A DNA stretch of 64,000 bases from Megaleporinus macrocephalus (taxonomy: Eukaryota; Chordata; Actinopteri; Characiformes; Anostomidae). Where the stretch lies: NCBI GenBank assembly GCA_021613375.1, contig CM038720.1, positions 8,867,962-8,931,961 on the forward strand, given 5' to 3'. Made by a program: the position numbers and the translations under genes. Shown piece after piece: positions 11,846 to 24,756 of the stretch. Position 1 is the stretch's first letter. The number at the start of each line of letters is the position of its first letter. The notes under the pieces are model-generated. The model ran no database searches, was not told the DNA's origin, and was given only the letters and a program-made list of their open reading frames with translations.

Positions 11846-12140
11846 GGAGATCATTTCCAACCTGGAAATAAGAATGAATAAGTCTTTCGATGTATACTAA
11901 CTGCTTATTGGTTTGGAAGTAGCGACACTCTCTGGATGAAGATATGTCTTGTGGTTTGATTGACACATTGAGAGAGATTGATTGTTCTGTGATTGTTGGG
12001 TTGGTGGAGATGATGCAGCTCCATCTACTTTTACTATTGCTGATGTATGAGACCTGTTTCATTGGCACTATGTCTGAAGTAAACTGAGGTCTAAACTAGT
12101 TCTGTCAGTCATTAGTTGAATATTAATTTAACATCATATT

Positions 12141-12961
12141 TAGAGATGGAAGGATCGATCGGCTATGTATCGGTATCGGCAGATTTTTAATCAAAATATG
12201 TGATCAGTGATATTTCTCCAATTTAGCTGATCCTGAGAGCCAATTGATGGCGTTTAACAAATGAGCTTAATTTCTATATTTTCAGCTAGCGTTTCGTTGA
12301 AACCCCCTTCGGTCAGGTCCTTGCAATTCCTATCTGAACCACTAGGTGGAAACACCGTCTGGTAGTTTGTTGCCGTATGTGACGCAGACTTATCCAGGAC
12401 GTTTGGTAAAATCAAAGTGTCTCATGGAGATCCAAGGCAAAGACATTTAACATACTAATCTGATACGGCTTTTAAGAGAACCCCACACGGCTGAACACAG
12501 TGAGTATCAGTAAACAGCACAGCTAGCACACACAGCTAACACAAAACAAACAATCCAGAACACCTACAGACCAGATCTGACCGGTACAAACAGAACAGCA
12601 GCTACAATTCAATATTCTACATTTAATGATTACAGATTTAGTTAAAAATAACAGAGTCTGCGTTTAATGAATACAGTTTTAACTGTATTTATTAAATTAG
12701 CTTTTTTAGTTTTAAATTAAGGGTCTAAATGTAATGATTACAGTATTTGGAGATATTAGTTTGATTTACTTTGTTTATTTACTGTTAATTTAGTTAAAAA
12801 TATTATGCTGTTTCATATGAGTTTGTTAAAAATGGTAATAAACCAGTTTAGACCATGTTTCATGACTTGCTTGCGCTAATAACTACATGTAGCCCCGCCG
12901 TGGCGTATAGCTCCGCCCTCGATTAGTATCGGCCTCAAAAACACTGATCGGTCCACCTCTA
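12141..12961 (+). mobile_element. hAT-like non-autonomous element (TAGAGATGG family), 821 bp
   Basis: The ends are TAGAGATGGAAGGATCGATC and GATCGGTCCACCTCTA. The flanks ATCATATT (12133-12140) and ATTATATT (12962-12969) agree at 7 of 8 positions. The family recurs at 29871, 34185, 46682, 48924 and 50362. Confidence 0.85.
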
Positions 12962-13095
12962 ATTATATTATAGTCTTTATCGTTTTATTATAGGGGGGGG
13001 GTTATAGGCCCCCACCAGTGTCAAGAGCAGATCTACGGCCCTTGGCTGGAGGTTCCTGCACACCATTTAAAGCCCATTTTATTGTCTTTCAATAG

Positions 13096-13170
13096 GTCTG
13101 CCTGGCACCATCTTCCCCGCCCACCTTCCACTTCGTCTTGGTGAACTCCCTCCACAGAATCATCACGAAT
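13096..13170 (+). CDS. nf1: nf1 exon 11 (legacy 9)
   Basis: 75 bp, acceptor CAATAG and donor GTAAGT, length as in human. Peptide VCLAPSSPPTFHFVLVNSLH then RIITN. The next intron is only 77 bp, leaving no room for the neuronal exon 9a known from mammals. Confidence 0.97.
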
Positions 13171-13247
13171 GTAAGTCGTTTCTCCAGCTCATGTCGTTTC
13201 CAAGCTGCTGTTAAGTCCAGCCTAATAGGTCCTCTGTCCCGCTGCAG

Positions 13248-13379
13248 TCTCCGCTAGACTGGTGGCCCAAGATCGACGCCGTGTACTGTTACTCTGGCGA
13301 GCTGCGTGCCATGTTCGCAGAGACGCTGGGCCGGATCATACAGGGCTGCAGCACTCACACTCCACTGCGCATGACTCAG
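13248..13379 (+). CDS. nf1: nf1 exon 12 (legacy 10a)
   Basis: 132 bp, acceptor GCTGCAG and donor GTGAGA, length as in human. It contains PLDWWPKIDAVYCYSGELRA and MFAETLGRIIQGC. The C-terminal part (STHTPLRMTQ) is diverged. It ends on a codon boundary before an 11.4 kb intron. Confidence 0.97.
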
Positions 13380-13443
13380 GTGAGACAGAGACCCAGTCTG
13401 GATGTACTTCGTTCTGATGGTCCACAGTAAAGGCGTTGCAGGG

Positions 13444-13913
13444 TAGGGCTGGGTATCGCCACTGATTTCCCAGATCGATTCGATCCCGATTCACAAGGTC
13501 CCAATTCAATTTGAGTTCCGATTCGATTCAATTCAATATGGATTCATTTAGGGATGTTTCAGTTACAATAATATGTTTTATTTTAATATGAAAAGAGATT
13601 TTCAGAGAACTAATGTGGTTAATGTACAAGGAACACTCAACCTACCATTACAAAAAACATTAGTGTTTATATGTTTATATACTGTCCTGGTTTCTGAATC
13701 CAAAATGTAGCCAGACATCTGCTTTCAAGTTCTGGGGGGCCTTCACTTGTGCTCCAGCTATGCTTAACTGATGTGCGCCCCTAGCCAGATCTCGAAAAAC
13801 AATGGTTTAGCACATGGGAAGAGGGTCGATCTCGGGTTTATACGAATCGATATTGGATTATTCAAATGAAGATCAATTTGAATCGAAAAATCGACTTTTT
13901 AAACACACCCCTA
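13444..13913. mobile_element. hAT-like MITE, 470 bp, perfect target duplication
   Basis: The termini are TAGGGCTGGGTATCG and AAACACACCCCTA, flanked by identical 8 bp repeats TTGCAGGG (13436-13443 and 13914-13921). The interior is rich in CGATTCGAT words. It is non-coding. Confidence 0.9.
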
Positions 13914-14331
13914 TTGCAGGGACGTTCTCTGGTTTAATGTAAATATCTTAACTTTTTCCTTTATCCTTCCTTTATCCTAAAACAAACATTAATCTAAAAC
14001 ATACAGCTAAGCCTAACGCTGTGGATAAGATGCTGTACGTACTAGGACTACTTGGTTATTTGTTAATGCATTTATATTCATTAGGGATGATTTAATTGTG
14101 TAACCATTAACAACCAAATAGACAGTTTATAATTAATTAATTAAAGCCTGGCTCACACTACAGGATTTAAGAAGTCTTAACCGATGTAGAAACCGTGAGA
14201 CCCCCCCCCCCACACATAAAGAGTCCCCACACTACTTGATGGATGTGGATGTGCCGTATGAGGAATATAGTGTTTTTATGGGGATGATTGAAGCATGTAA
14301 ATCTATTCAAGTAGACCCCAAACATAAAATG

Positions 14332-15925
14332 TAGTGTTGCACCGATATCGATACCATATCGGTATCAGCACCGATACTGGCACTTACACACAGTATCGGT
14401 ATCGGCGCCGATACTGGCACTTACACACAGTATCGGTATCAGCGCCGATACTGGCACTTACACACAGTATCGGTATCAGCACTGATACTAACACTTACAC
14501 ACAGTATCGGTATCAGCACTGATACTAACACTTACACACAGTATCGGTATCAGCGCCGATACTGGCACTTACACACAGTATCGGTATCAGCGCTGATACC
14601 GGCACTTACACACAGTATCGGTATCAGCGCTGATACTAACACTTACACACAGTATCGGTATCAGCGCTGATACTAACACTTACACACAGTATCGGTATCA
14701 GCGCTGATACTAACACTTACACACAGTATCGGTATCAGCACTGATACTGGCACTTACACACAGTATCGGTATCAGCACTGATACTGGCACTTACACACAG
14801 TATCGGTATCAGCACTGATACTGGCACTTACACACAGTATCGGTATCAGCACTGATACTAACACTTACACACAGTATCGGTATCAGCACTGATACTGGCA
14901 CTTACACACAGTATCGGTATCAGCACTGATACTAACACTTACACACAGTATCGGTATCAGCACTGATACTAACACTTACACACAGTATCGGTATCAGCAC
15001 TAATACTAACACTTACACACGGTATCGGTATCAGCACTGATACTGGCACTTACACACAGTATCGGTATCAGCACTGATACTGGCACTTACACACAGTATC
15101 GGTATCAGCACTGATACTAACACTTACACACAGTATCGGTATCAGCACTGATACTAACACTTACACACAGTATCGGTATCAGCACTGATACTAACACTTA
15201 CACACAGTATCGGTATCAGCACTGATACTAACACTTACACACAGTATCGGTATCAGCACTGATACTAACACTTACACACAGTATCGGTATCAGCACTGAT
15301 ACTGGCACTTACACACAGTATCGGTATCAGCACTGATACTAACACTTACACACAGTATCGGTATCAGCACTGATACTAACACTTACACACAGTATCGGTA
15401 TCAGCACTGATACTAACACTTACACACAGTATCGGTATCAGCACTGATACTAACATTTACACACAGTATCGGTATCAGCACTGATACTAACACTTACACA
15501 CAGTATCGGTATCAGCACTAATACTAACACTTACACACAGTATCGGTATCAGCACTGATACTAACACTTACACACAGTATCGGTATCAGCAATAAAGAGC
15601 GTTGATACCATGAAGCTTATTGACTAAATGGCTACACGTGTTTCTGCATTGTGGCAATTTTTATTTTTTCATAGCTCTGAAACTTTTTAATGTGCAGTTA
15701 CTCAACCAGTAAACGGTGTTATTTCAAGCTTATTATATCTTATTCAGGATAAGAACATACAAAATACAACATATAAAAAGTGTAACACTATAAATATCAG
15801 GATTTATAGCCATATATCGAGCATTTATGTCAAAGTTGGTATCGGTGTTCTGCATTGGCAGATACCTGAAAAGCTGGTATCGGTATTGGTATCAATAAGG
15901 AAAAAGTGGTATCGGTGCATCCCTA
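14332..15925. mobile_element. hAT-like MITE swollen by an internal minisatellite
   Basis: The termini are TAGTGTTGCACCGATATCG and GGTATCGGTGCATCCCTA. The flanks ATAAAATG (14324-14331) and ATACAATT (15926-15933) agree at 6 of 8, consistent with an old hAT target duplication. Most of the length is the 37-base array listed next. Confidence 0.7.
14370..15592 (+). repeat. 37-bp minisatellite with self-complementary units
   Basis: About 33 copies of CACTTACACACAGTATCGG followed by TATCAGCACTGATACTAA. Each unit contains an inverted repeat: GTATCAG..CTGATAC in most units, AGTATCGG..CCGATACT in the first few. The units are nearly identical, which implies recent expansion. The open frame through it is an artefact. 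Confidence 0.95.
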
Positions 15926-17619
15926 ATACAATTTATTATCATTTAAAAATGAGAATATGTCCTATATAATAATATAACAAACAATAAATGGAACTATAGA
16001 ACTGTTAAGCTGTCTATGACCAAGCATTGTATGTTTAAGTCAACAACCAGTGTTTGCTCAAATACTCATGAACCTATTTTAGTTATATATATTATATCGA
16101 GTCCTCTTATTAAAGAAGTGTGCTCTCAAGTCGTGTATGTTTAAAGCAAAAGATTTAATCTTGACTCAGTTACAGTTACAAAAGGCATAGGCTACAAAAT
16201 CCTGCTGGCTAAGCACTACTTATGGACGCCCCTGGTGAATTCACATTGTTTTAGATACTGAAAATATATAAACATGACTTAAAATGGAATTCGCTGCTTA
16301 ATTTGCTTTAAAATAGATGATTTTAATTAAACTGACGGAAAAACCCGAGCTCGCTACGGAAACTCCTAAACGCTACCGTGTGACATCACTGGTGGACAAC
16401 AGTGAACAGCCCCACTGTACAACAGCATCATGACTGACTGGGACTGAGAATGTTCCAGAGCTGCTTCTTCAGGTTCTGATGATGTTTCTGAATTTAAATC
16501 TGAAAGAGCTGTAATGTAGAAATAGACCACCGTATCACTTAGTCCTGAGACTTATAGTCAAACCACACCCCCAACAGCAGCTCATCCTGAGTGTAAACAG
16601 TATTTAGCTAAAAAAAACAACATTATTCATGACAACAGTCGCCTAGCAACCAGCATAGCAACCAGCTAAACTCAGATATAGAGGTACAGCTATTGTTGTA
16701 AATATGATCAAAGTATAACTCGCTCTCATACGACTCTCTAAATCTTCATAACTCAGCTACGTTAGCTTAGCATAACTTGAGTCCCCAAACTTAGCAAGTG
16801 AAGCTAATGTTAGCTAACATCAGCTAAAGCAGGCTCAGTAGCTACGCTAATCCAGTTTACCTCCACGTACACAGAGGCTCTTGAACTCCTCTCGCTGGTT
16901 TCCTACACGCCCATACTGTTAGAACAGCTTCAGACTTAAGATCCAGTCGTCGTGTAAGTCTACGTCCCATAGCTGTGATAATCTCCAGACGAGAAATGAT
17001 CTACAGATGACGGAGCGAGAGGACGCTCCTTTCCAATGTGCCCATTCAAAGTTAACAGGTTTAGCCCACTTTCTGGATATTTGGGGGTCTCGTGCATGGG
17101 GGTCCACTGTATATCCAATTACTGCAGCCAGAAACAGCAACACCTTTCTGTCATTGTGTTTTACCGTAAATACATCTTCTAGCGTTGTTGTCCACCAACT
17201 ATCTACGTCACATGTTTCCGAACAGTGGGCGGAGCTAAACAGTCTTTTAAGCCATATTAAAATAAAAAAAAAAAAAAAAAATGTTTTTTGACTTTTAATA
17301 ATCACAAGTTAGGATCTTAGACTCTGTATTTCTGTTTAACTCTTTCATATTAGCTGGTGCTTAGCCTTTAAAGCCTGCTTGTCGGTCTGCTCTTTTATAT
17401 ACTCATGCCCCGTCATGCAAGCTAAGGTTCCCCAGTTCTGGTCTTCTGGCTGTTCCTAGATTTAGGCGCTCCTCTATGGGTGGCAGGACGGCTAGTGTTG
17501 CTGTCCCCACACTTATTACCTCCTTCTATTTGCTCTTCTCCCTCTCTTTCCGTCGTCAAGTCGTTTTGCATATGTGTATGGAGCTGTAACTGTAGTGTAT
17601 TATTATTGTTATTGTTTGT
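15926..17619 (+). other. Intron sequence with no recognised gene
   Basis: AT-rich sequence with one A-rich tract (17262-17280). The part around 16990-17230 (GGGGTCTCGTGCATGGGGGT nearby) may belong to a dispersed repeat. I see nothing that codes. Confidence 0.45.
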
Positions 17620-19300
17620 TCAAGTCAAGTTTATTTATGTAGCGCCTTTTACGACGATCTTGTCACAAAGCTGCTTTACAGATTCGAAAACAGACAGTTA
17701 CAACATATATACCCCCCAGTGAGGAAGCCAGAGGCAACAGTGGCAAGAACACCTCCCTCAGACTGGAGGAAGAAACCTTGGGAGGAACCAAGACTCACAA
17801 GTGGAGACCCGTCCTCCTCTGATCAAACAGTATTTACAGTTTATTAAGCTAAACACCAAAGAAAAGCTGAGAGAGTCTCTGTTTGAAGTCTGGATGGTAA
17901 AAGCTTTAGAAGCTGCACAGGTAGAGGCAGTCTCGGACTGAGGCAGTTTCGGACTGAGGCAGTTTCGGACTGAGTCTTTATGAAAAGTGGGAGCTGAAAC
18001 AGTCCCATCCTGTCTCAATGCTGATTGTCTCAATGTCTCAAAGCTTTAGAAACTGCACAGGTAGAGGCAGTCTCGGACTGAGGCAGTTTCGGACTGAGTC
18101 TTTATGAAAAGTGGGAGCTGAAACAGTCCCATCCTGTCTCAATGCTGATTGTCTCAATGTCTCAAAGCTTTAGAAACTGCACAGGTAGAGGCAGTCTCGG
18201 ACTGAGGCAGTCTCGGACTGAGGCAGTCTCAGACTGAGGCAGTTTCTGACTGAGTCTTTATGAAAAGTGGGAGCTGAAACAGTCCCATCCTGTCTCAGTG
18301 CTGATTGTCTCAATGTCTCAAAGCTTTAGAAACTGCACAGGTAGAGGCAGTCTCGGACTGAGGCAGTCTCGGACTGAGGCAGTTTCTGACTGAGTCTTTA
18401 TGAAAAGTGGAAGCTGAAACAGTCCCATCCTGTCTCAGTGCTGATTGTCTCAATGTCTCAAAGCTTTAGAAACTGCACAGGTAGAGGCAGTCTCGGACTG
18501 AGGCAGTCTCGGACTGAGGCAGTTTCTGACTGAGTCTTTATGAAAAGTGGGAGCTGAAACAGTCCCATCCTGTCTCAATGCTGATTGTCTCAATGTCTCA
18601 AAGCTTTAGAAACTGCACAGGTAGAGGCAGTCTCGGACTGAGGCAGTCTCGGACTGAGGCAGTCTCGGACTGAGGCAGTTTCTGACTGAGTCTTTATGAA
18701 AAGTGGGAGCTGAAACAGTCCCATCCTGTCTCAGTGCTGATTGTCTCAATGTCTCAAAGCTTTAGAAACTGCACAGGTAGAGGCAGTCTCGGACTGAGGC
18801 AGTTTCTGACTGAGTCTTTATGAAAAGTGGGAGCTGAAACAGTCCCATTCTGTCTCAGTGCTGATTGTCTCAATGTCTCAAAGCTTTAGAAACTGCACAG
18901 GTAGAGGCAGTCTCGGACTGAGGCAGTCTCGGACTGAGGCAGTTTCTGACTGAGTCTTTATGAAAAGTGGGAGCTGAAACAGTCCCATCCTGTCTCAATG
19001 CTGATTGTCTCAATGTCTCAAAGCTTTAGAAACTGCACAGGTAGAGGCAGTCTCGGACTGAGGCAGTCTCTGACTGAGGCAGTCTTTGACTGAGGCAGAC
19101 TTTATGAAAAGTTGAAGTGAACTGAAACAGTCCCATCCTATCTCAATGCTGATACATCTGGATGGGGCAGTGATGTAACTGAGGGTGTAGCAGTTGAACA
19201 GGAGAGCCGGTTGGTTATAGGTGAGGAGGAGGCCCCAGCATTCAGTTCCGTATATCAATTCTTTCACAATCAGATTTCAGGACTGGAGCTTCTTTTAATT
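17615..19300 (+). repeat. Dispersed fish repeat (AAGTCAAGTTTATTTATG) with internal higher-order array
   Basis: It starts with AAGTCAAGTTTATTTATGTA and CACAAAGCTGCTTTACAG, then GAAGCCAGAGGCAACAGTGG and TTGGGAGGAACCAAGACTCA. Related copies are at 48773-49385 and 50270-51040. Between about 17890 and 19130 a segment of roughly 130-165 bases is repeated about nine times. It holds GAGTCTTTATGAAAAGTGGG, CAGTCCCATCCTGTCTCA, AGCTTTAGAAACTGCACAGG and one to four copies of the 16-base TCTCGGACTGAGGCAG. The copy near 51000 has only a single such segment, so the array arose inside this element. Confidence 0.8.
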
Positions 19301-19392
19301 GGATTTTGTCCAGGAGAAGAACTTCATCCAGTTTGTATCATTGGTGGATAAACTTTTAGGAACCATGAAAACAAAGTGGTAAGCTTTGGTGA

Positions 19393-20530
19393 CATGCTTT
19401 GTGTGTTTTAAGGCTCTGATTGGCCACTTTCTGTTCGATGATTTGAGAGACAGCATAGCTCGTCTGTGAGGTTATGTGTGCTTCATCTCATGCCAGTAGA
19501 GGACGGCAGGTGCAGCAGCTCCCTTAGTAATAATCTGATAGCTATCTGAGGCGACTGTTGTCATCAATAATGTTGTTTTTTTTAGCTAAATACTGTTTAC
19601 ACTCAGGATGAGCTGCTGTTGTGGGTGTGGTTAGCTAATATCTGATAGCTATAAGCTGACCAATCAAAGCACACTGGGCTCATGGGGAGGTGGGGCTTAA
19701 AGACCCTGGAGCTGGAGATGGAGGGTGGATACAGATGTACAGTATGAGATATATTTTCTTTTGGGATAGTTAAAGAATGGTAATCTATTAGACCCCAAGA
19801 ATAGAATGTTTTATCATTAATGAGCATAATAGCCCTTTATTTCTCTTTAGAACCTATAAATATAGCAAACATTCTGTTACCAATCATTGTATATCATCGC
19901 TGTCCAATGAAAAACCAGCAACTTTACAGGAGAGGTCAAAAACCGTCTTCACTTTCAATGTAAGTCAATGGAACCAGAATTCTTTCCAAACTATTATGGA
20001 GCATTTCTATTGGCCCATTGGGACGGAGGACGGCAGGTGCAGCAGCTCTCTGACGACGTTGACTTTGGCGGTGCTGTGTCCTCTGCTTCTTTCTTTCTTT
20101 CTTTCTTTCTTTTCTTCTTCTTTATTTCCTCCCTGCTGTCTTTTGATCTCCTCCCTTTGTTTTGTTGGTTTTCTTGGCTGCTGTCGCTCACTTGACCAGA
20201 TGCCAGCCAGTCACTGTTTTGCATGGCAGTGGGCCTCTGTTGCAGTAAGTATGGCTCCCCCTCCCCTCCCCTCCCCCACTCTCCAGTTCCCCCTCTCCAC
20301 CTATTTTACGACCCACTCCCCTCCTTCCTTGACCTGCCCACACCTCACCACCCCCCACGACCACCCAAACCCCAAGGCTGCCACAGAAAAGAGAGCCCCT
20401 GTCGTCCTCCACCTTTTCTGTGCTCAGCTGCTCTGCGTCCGAGTCCTTCTGAGCTCACCAGGCTTAGCGTGAGCGAGTGTGTGTTTGAGAGCGTTTATAG
20501 GACACGGCTCGGTGCAGACTGACCTGGTAC
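19393..20530 (+). other. Repeat mosaic including a CT-rich tract
   Basis: Fragments of the CAATCAAAGCACACTGGGCT family (near 19661) and of the GTCAATGGAACCAGA MITE (about 19893-20020) are followed by C/T-rich sequence (20080-20360). Open frames here are driven by composition and match nothing I recognise. Confidence 0.5.
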
Positions 20531-20559
20531 CAGTGTGTATTTTTGAAACCCCCTGAGCC

Positions 20560-21200
20560 GAAAGATAGTTTTTCTTCATTTTTATTCATATGATCATGCC
20601 ATCCAGGTAGGTGGAGATAGTCTCTCATTAACTTTGAGGCCTAATATCTCATGAGTGACACCAAATACCTAGTATACAAACACAAAAGGCTTGTTTTTTT
20701 CTTAGAATATACTCACACTAGGTGACCCCCAAAGTCCAGTTTGCTTCAGTATGTTACTAGAACAATCACTCCGTCTCCGTGCACCCTGGCACCCCTTAAA
20801 AGTCTTCAAATACCGACTTAGGACCCTCGGAACGATACCCTAAACATGCTCGGCCAGAACATTCAGTACAATGTAAACCACCCCTGGAAGCTATGTGTTC
20901 TTGCAGTACACCAATCAGGACGGAGATATAAGCTGACCAATCAAAGCACACTGGGCTCATAGGGAGGTGGGGCTTAAAGATCCCGGAGCTCTAAGAGAGT
21001 GTTTCAGATAGAGGGTGGATACAAAGGTACGGTATGAGTGATATTGTGTTTTGGGATAATTGAAGCATGAAAATCTATAAGACCTCAAAAATAGAATTTA
21101 TTATTATTAAAAATGAGCATAATAATCCTTCTTTTACTTTAAAACTTATCAAGAATATATCAACTTTCTGGGACCAATCATTGTATATTTTCATACTATA
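20560..21200 (+). repeat. Dispersed repeat, CAATCAAAGCACACTGGGCT family
   Basis: It contains GTAGGTGGAGATAGTCTCTC, AAGCTGACCAATCAAAGCAC and GGGAGGTGGGGCTTAAAGA. The same phrases recur near 19650 and twice within 23560-24235. The class is unknown. Confidence 0.6.
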
Positions 21201-22011
21201 GTTGTTGTTTAATATATTTTCAGTTACAATTCCAGAACGTGTCCGAACGTATCTGCTGTAGGTCTTTAAAGCTGTGCATGGCTCTTACCTCTACCTATCT
21301 GTCTACTCTTTATACCCTTATGCCCCGTCACACATGCTAAGGCTATTAGCTTGTGTTATGTTACTAGTATAATCACTCATACCACTTAAAAGTCTTCAAG
21401 TACAAACCTAGATTACGGCTATTATAAACGAGCTCGGCTGGAACATATAGAACAGTCTGAGCGCAGGCCAGCAGGCTGGGAGCGGGCGAGGGGGCACTCA
21501 TGCTCAGCCACCCGGGCCCTGTTGTGAGTGGGTACAGCTAATATCTGTGAAGCAGAATCTCACGTAGACTTGATGTGTGATTCCTGCCAGAAAATAAAAG
21601 CTTAAAGCTGAAAGAATCCTACTGCATGCTGCTGTCATGTTGTTTGCGCTCTGATGGGTACTAGTGCCAAAACTTTAATTTTCCCCCTTCGCTAGCTAGG
21701 AAAGAGCTGACTGCAGTAGATTGTGGTGTCCCTGAAAGCCCCCTTGTCGTGAAATGTTTCACACGAGGAGTGAAAAACGGGTTCTTCAGCACATGGTGTT
21801 ATAGGCTGCATAGGCTGTTATATCATAGGATGTGTGATGTCAAGTAAGGCGAATTAAATTGAACAAATTGAACTTTCTTTGCTGTTTGATGCTAAAGGAA
21901 CGCGTGCACTGGTCTCACTTTCGATAATATTGAGAGAGAGATCTGTCTGACAGCACAGTCTGTTTAGCAGCTTCGGCGCTCCGCTGTTTCAAATTGTTCA
22001 TGTGTTAAATT

Positions 22012-22616
22012 TAGGGATGTAAAGTTGACTGAAATCGATTGAGATCTAAAATAAATCGATAGCCTTTTAAACCAGCAGAGGGCGCCGGCGCTGTCGCTTG
22101 TTTCAAGATTCAAGAGTTTTATTGTCATGTGTACAGCAGAAGAGACAGTTACACTGTACAATGAAATTCTTACTTTGCTGCTCCTCCATTCACCAATAGA
22201 TAAAGATAACAAATAAAAGAAATAATAAAAAATATATACAAAATATACAAAGTATAATAATATAAGTTGAAGTAAATAAATATTTTTTATAATTATAAAA
22301 AATATAAAAAAATAAAAAATAAAACTTATTTTTTGTTTGTCAGTGTCATGGACCGAACGCTATTGGCTGGTGGCACCTGGTTTCGTGACTGACCGCTCAC
22401 TACGAACAGCCTCTCAAATTACAACAGACATGGTGGATGAAAGGTAGCCGACAGGAGAGCTAGATTAAAAGTTTGTTTTTTTAATTTACTAATAATAGTG
22501 ATTTAATAGTCTTACACTTAGTCAGTCATAATTAGTGTTCAGTTGGATTTAGTAAAAAAAATAAATAAAATGCATCAAATCGTGCATTGTGAGTAGAGTG
22601 TACCGTTACATCCCTA
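22012..22616. mobile_element. hAT-like element carrying another dispersed repeat
   Basis: The termini are TAGGGATGTAAAGTTGAC and GTACCGTTACATCCCTA. The flanks GTTAAATT and GGTAAATA agree at 6 of 8. Inside is the common fish fragment TCAAGAGTTTTATTGTCATG with ACAATGAAATTCTTAC. A strong CTCF-consensus match, CCAGCAGAGGGCGC, is at 22072-22085. Confidence 0.65.
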
Positions 22617-23402
22617 GGTAAATAGAATTCAATTTAATTTAATTTACATTGAATTAAAGAGTCAAATTAAAGATTAGTCGTTATGACGACACGGCAGTGA
22701 ACCTATGTAGACCATGCGTCAACGTGATGCCTGTTCCTCTTTATGTACCACCATCGCTAACAGTGTATCTGCGGCCTGGCATTTTTTAAATATAGAAAAA
22801 AGCTCAAATGGTAGCTCAGCTTTACAGTTTAGATGAATGGGATGTCGTCATACTGTTTATAGTGAATGGTTACAAAGAGAGGCTAATACAGAAGTCAGGA
22901 CTGTGGGTGTTAATCCTAATGTTGAGGAGGTTTAGCTTAGTAAGCACGTTTCTATAACACTGTTTTCATATCTGGAGTTAATGGTCTAGATAAAGGACTG
23001 TCATTGTCTTGCTTTTCTCTTATTATTTTTATTTCCTGTAGAGGCTGGACTCTTCTAAAATCACCCCGATCCTTCTAGAACGATTCATTCTTCCAAACAG
23101 AGCTGCTGTCTAGCATATTTACAAAATCCTACATTATACACTACACTGTATGAGACACCTATACATCTCTGTAATGCACACGGTACTATACAATATACAA
23201 TACGAGCACAGGACGGGCGAGACTAGGCAGCGGGGCAAAATAGCTGTTGATCTACTGCAGCAGTGACTGATGTCTATGCATATATAACCAATGCAAATAG
23301 TCTTTAGGCTTCTGTAAAAAGGCTGGGTGCAATAGATGAGTAACAATGTGATCGACCCCACATTGCCAGGCTGGCAGGAACAGCCTACCGACCCAACTCA
23401 TT

Positions 23403-24353
23403 GACTTTCACCAACCTAACCAATGCCTGAAACTTTGTATGAAGACGAAGGTCCAAGATTTCTCCCTCATATGGAGCTGAGATTTGAGTTGAAGTTTCTT
23501 TTAAACATAAAACACGTCATGTTTAATGAGAGATGCTGTTTTTAATGTTTTTTTATTATTATTCTGTATTCTTGCAGTAGACCAACCAACTGCAAGAATA
23601 CCAATCAATCAAAACAGAGATATAAGCTGACCAATCAAAGCACACTGGGCTCATCGGGAGGTGGGGCTTAAAGACCCAGGAGCTCTAATAGAGCACCTCC
23701 CCCTAAACGTTTGTAATGGCCTGTAGATGCACATGAACAAGAGTCGTGACATTTGTATGTAAGGGCGTTTTCATGTGATCATGGCATCCCAGTAGGTGGA
23801 GATAGTCTCTCGTTAACTTTGAGGTCTAATGACTCATGAAGAACACCAAAAGCTTAATATGCAAAGTATAGAACTCAAAGCTGAAGCAGAAACGTGCCAA
23901 CACAAAAGGCTTGTTTGCTTTAGAATGTACTCATACTACGTGACCCCCAGCGTCCAGTTCGCTTCATTATGTTACTAGTATAAGCTCTACGTGCAATCTT
24001 GGGCAACTTAAGCCTTCAAGTAACAACTTAGGTTACGGCTTAGGCTACCCTCAAGTCGATAACCCAAACATACTTAGTACAATATGAACCATCACTGGAG
24101 GCCCTGTATTCTTGAAGTAGACCAATCAAAACAGAGATATAAACTGACCAATCAAAGCACAGTGGGCTCATCGGGAGGTGGGGCTTAAAGACCCAGGAGT
24201 TCTAATAGAGCATTTCAACCACCCACCCCCTCCTCCTCTTCCTAAGGACCTTACTCGGTGACTTTCACCAACCTAACCAATGCCTGAAACTTTGTATGAA
24301 GACGAAGGTCCAAGATTTCTCCCTCATATGGAGCTGAGATTTGAGTTGAAGTT
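23403..24353 (+). repeat. Local duplication: 94-bp direct repeat around a dispersed repeat
   Basis: Bases 23403-23496 (starting GACTTTCACCAACCTAACC) and 24260-24353 appear identical. Between them lie two copies of the CAATCAAAGCACACTGGGCT family (near 23626 and 24150), so a unit of about 860 bp has been partly duplicated. Confidence 0.75.
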
Positions 24354-24756
24354 GAGAGTACGATAGACTTGTAGCAGAAAACATACTAAAGCAACCACAC
24401 TGGCTCCAATCCCAGTGCAAAGACGACAGAGTCCTTCCATCTTTGAAGTTTCACACAGTATATTACATGCCTGGACCGTATGGTTGGCGTTTCATGACCC
24501 TGTTCTCTCGTTCCCTCATGAAACAGTTCTGGTGACGCCAGTGCCGGTGACACCCGTGGTAATATGAGTCCTCGTCCTAGCTCAATAGCGACCTTGAGAG
24601 CCTTGATCTGCCTTCGTGCCGTTTTCCTTCTTCCTCCAGTCCTATGACTTGTTCCCTTGCTTTTCCTGGTTCTAGACCTGCCTTCAATGATGAATCACTC
24701 ATGAAGGTCCAAGTCATTGCTGTGACTGACCTCAGGTTCTCTCTCTCTCTCTCCAG

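Noticed and set aside
19996..20472. 158-codon plus-strand frame
   Set aside because: Driven by C/T-rich composition, overlapped by a frame on the other strand, starting inside a MITE fragment.
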